Source of the DNA: Saxidomus purpurata
Taxonomy: Eukaryota > Mollusca > Bivalvia > Venerida > Veneridae
Assembly (NCBI GenBank): GCA_022818135.1
Contig: JAFMSR010000010.1
Span: 8,417,557-8,481,556, forward strand
DNA: 64,000 nucleotides
Direction of reading: 5' to 3'
The stretch's first letter is position 1. The number at the start of each line of letters is the position of its first letter. The position numbers and the translations under genes were made by a program. Below, in pieces: positions 61,312 through 64,000 of this stretch. The notes beneath the pieces are model-generated. The model did no database searches. It saw only the letters and a list, made by a program, of their open reading frames with translations, and was not told where the DNA came from.

Positions 61312-64000
61312 TTTCAGTTTTCTAAGATATTTGTGACATCATTATAAATAAACGTAAATGATGTGCGTTTATAACATCAGAATGCGCGGTGCTAATAAAG
61401 TAATAACAATTTAGTATGGATATGTTCGTCTGATTTTAATGATAGTATATGTTTTTGAAAATGTAAATCATTATAGTGGCATACCGTTGACTATTTCTCG
61501 AATGTCAGGGGAGCCCGGGAATAAAAGATTATTTTATGAATTACATGCTATGATGTGACAAATTAAACTGTATGAACTACATGTACATGTATATGGTTTT
61601 TAATAATATTTTGATTGAATGTGATGGGTGCGAAAGTAATAATGTAATTAATTTAGTGTTATCTGGGAACGAGACTGTCAAGTGGACACTATATGACTTC
61701 TTTCTTTACGTGTTACTTTTCAATGATATTGGTAAATCCGTGTTTAACAATTACCCATTCTTTAAACTTTTCAACAGAAATGACTTATAAGATACTGTGA
61801 AAAAAGAAAGTTTTTCCTAAAGTATGTACATCGTAGGTAAAGTTGACTTGGGAAGGAGTACGTCAAGTTTAATCCATACTTCCCGTTATATGTATGTATA
61901 TGCAGGACCGAATTGTAAATTACAGGCCTTAAAAATAATATTTTTTTCCGGTGTCTGCAGAAAGTGCAGAAACATTTCAGTGATGTTAGAATTGGAAGAC
62001 GTACATGTTTAAACACATCTTTGTCTCTGAATGTGTAGCCTTAACACAGGTTTGTTTGTATGCTGAACATCCGCTGGTACAATGTAATAACGTGCACAGC
62101 TTAGCTCTTTACGAAAACACCCCTTTGCTCTCTAACGTGCCGGACGGTGTAGCACTTATCTGCACGAGACTACCTCCGGGTTTCTAACCAGTTCATATCT
62201 AGATGGGTGGCAAACACTGATCATTTTTCTAAATGTCCATGGCGCAGGCCGGGATTTTAACCGGGAATCTCTTTATTGGTAATCCAAATCAATAACCACT
62301 TCACCATCGTATAACCCTATACTTTTTAAATTTTATATTTTCTTTCAAAACGTCGTTTTGCGGTGTTAAATACCGCTTTCATTAAAGGACGGTTCCAAAA
62401 TCTTCTGTTACGAGAATATATCTAAGTAAATGCGTTTTGTTTTTTGTTTTGAAGCAGCTTCTGAAATGCATAGAATATAAATTCTATCATGACCTCTTGC
62501 AAAAATCCCAGTTTTCCGAAACATGTGCTACATGTATTGTTTTACCTTTAATAGATATATAATTTGTGTATGAAAACGATATACACAGTCTATATGACCC
62601 TATTTTCTTTAGTACAAACACGGTCATATTTTCCTTCTTACTTTAATATGAGTTACAACCTTGTTGCACTAAACGGATTGTATTAAATGCGATGTACAAA
62701 TGTAATTAATACACTGATCATGGTTCTATATCAGCTAAAGATTTGAAAGTAAACTAAGTTTGCCAGTGCTTTTAGAAAACGAAACAACAACCATGATAGT
62801 TAAATGTGCCCACATGATTACACTGAAATCGAAAGTCTTGTACCGAATCGTTAAAATGAACAAACGACATGTACGTCAGAAAGAAATATGCTAGTACTCG
62901 GCACTATAAGAAACGACTTTCGCGATAATTATGTAAATGCTTTAGGTTAGGTTTCAGTTAAACTTCCGTTCTTCAACACTATTTCAGTCATGTACAGGCG
63001 GACTCAGCATTGTTCCTGGTAAGGACCAGCACGAGACCTTTATCCTGTGTATGAAACTGCAAACTTTCTCACAGAGTCGTTATCATTAACTGTTACTTTC
63101 AACATTTTCGAAAATTTGACCGTGTTTTAAGAATCGATGATGTTATATAGATTCAAGAATAAACATCAATCACCCATGTAAACATTACATTTTTATAATC
63201 ACTCCAGACCGACTTCCGACAAGATACAGTTTAGAGTGTGAAGGTTGTGTAAAATGGTTCATCATTGGCAGAGATTTGAATGGTGTATTCTGTGAAGTTT
63301 GAAGATTTGTTTCTGAATCATTACCATCATGAAAAAAGAGAGTTTCTGGTCCCGTGCTTATAAAACTTTATTTCCAGAACAAACTGATCTTTCAGACCTG
63401 TAACGGACTCACATTGAGTAAACTTATGATCACATTTTGTCTATCAGAAACCAGAGATTTTAGCTTTAAAAAGGGACTATGATCAGGATACTTTTTCGTA
63501 AACACAGGCCGATATTAGCACCTTGATTTGCTATGTACCAGACATTAGTATAAGGTATTGGGTATATCCCATTACAACGGTACTTTCCGGGCAGAAAACA
63601 AGGATCACCACATTCAGAACTGCTATTACTATTTTGGTAAATTTCGGCAACCAATTAAAACAATTTAGGCAACTATTGACTGTAAAATTTCTTCTACTTT
63701 TGACTCCAAAAAGCTCATTTCGGTAATATAGGCATGATGAGAGATATGCCTGGTCTCATCCACGAACATACGCTAACACAAATGCTCTCATGGACGGACC
63801 TTGATAAAATTCTATTCATCTTGGTGTCAACAGCACACTCTTCATCTTGGTGTCAATAGTTTTCTACTATTCACACTGAAGTAGAACACTCGGCTGGCGG
63901 CAATCATCAGCATTTTTGTTTGAAATGCTAATACTTGTTGTTCAATTATATTCCTTGTAATCGTCAATGAAAAGTTGCTGTTTTCTAAGATACTTGTATC
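61312..64000. other. Upstream flank of TEP with no gene recognised
   Basis: Several short plus-strand frames (up to 72 codons) have no recognisable motifs or splice borders. 62,245-62,310 has a minus-strand tRNA-like piece ('ggtgaagtggttat', 'ggttaaaatccc'). 63,000-63,070 resembles the SINE tail ('gtatgaaactgcaaactttctcac'). Confidence 0.5.

Noticed and set aside
61572..62187. Series of plus-strand ORFs of 60-72 codons upstream of TEP
   Set aside because: No motifs, no consistent splice sites and overlapping opposite-strand frames of similar size; likely chance.

Overview
The window is AT-rich, intron-rich animal DNA. The repeats (blocks carrying 'gggccctatatcgctcacctga', 'gaccttgacctt' and 'gacggacggac' motifs, tRNA-headed SINEs, many TIR and palindromic elements) and the protein content point to a mollusc, most likely a bivalve. 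This is inference; no species can be named.

One gene fills almost the whole window on the minus strand: a thioester-containing protein of the alpha-2-macroglobulin/C3/CD109 superfamily (TEP). I rebuilt it exon by exon from splice sites, phases and family motifs. It starts with a TATA box at 60,273-60,278 and a signal-peptide exon at 60,110-60,162. The macroglobulin (MG) domains run from 57.4 to 44.7 kb, a bait/linker region from 44.3 to 18.0 kb, the FPETW exon lies at 18.0 kb, MG7 and the first half of CUB from 17.3 to 13.9 kb, and the thioester domain (TED) with an intact GCGEQ at 12.6 kb followed by exons to 2.6 kb. The end of TED, the second half of CUB and the C-terminal receptor-binding domain lie beyond the left edge. 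About 1,200 codons are visible.

The most interesting part is the bait region. Between 41.5 and 18.0 kb the gene carries an array of tiny exons (18, 24 or 30 nt, plus one 42-nt Thr-rich exon). All are phase 1-1 and a multiple of three long, and they encode short Pro-rich peptides of three kinds: 'xTYAP', 'HYPTY' and 'PTPAP'. Any subset can be spliced without breaking frame. The array sits in a region built by segmental duplication (about 19.3-21.5 kb resembles 34.3-36.4 kb; 21.1-26.1 kb resembles 26.6-33.9 kb), and some units have a decayed or lost microexon. This looks like a combinatorial protease-bait or linker generator in an innate immune protein.

The rest is introns and repeats: a broken LINE split by a TIR element (0-2.6 kb), a 5.2-kb TIR-bounded element without a transposase filling one intron (4.6-9.8 kb), a perfect 40-bp hairpin (14.53 kb), MITE-like palindromes (21.8-22.05 and 59.0-59.15 kb), a duplicated element in two introns (13.1 and 53.6 kb), several SINEs, microsatellites, and a hexamer VNTR (60.73-61.31 kb) about 0.45 kb upstream of the promoter. 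From 61.3 to 64.0 kb I see no convincing gene.
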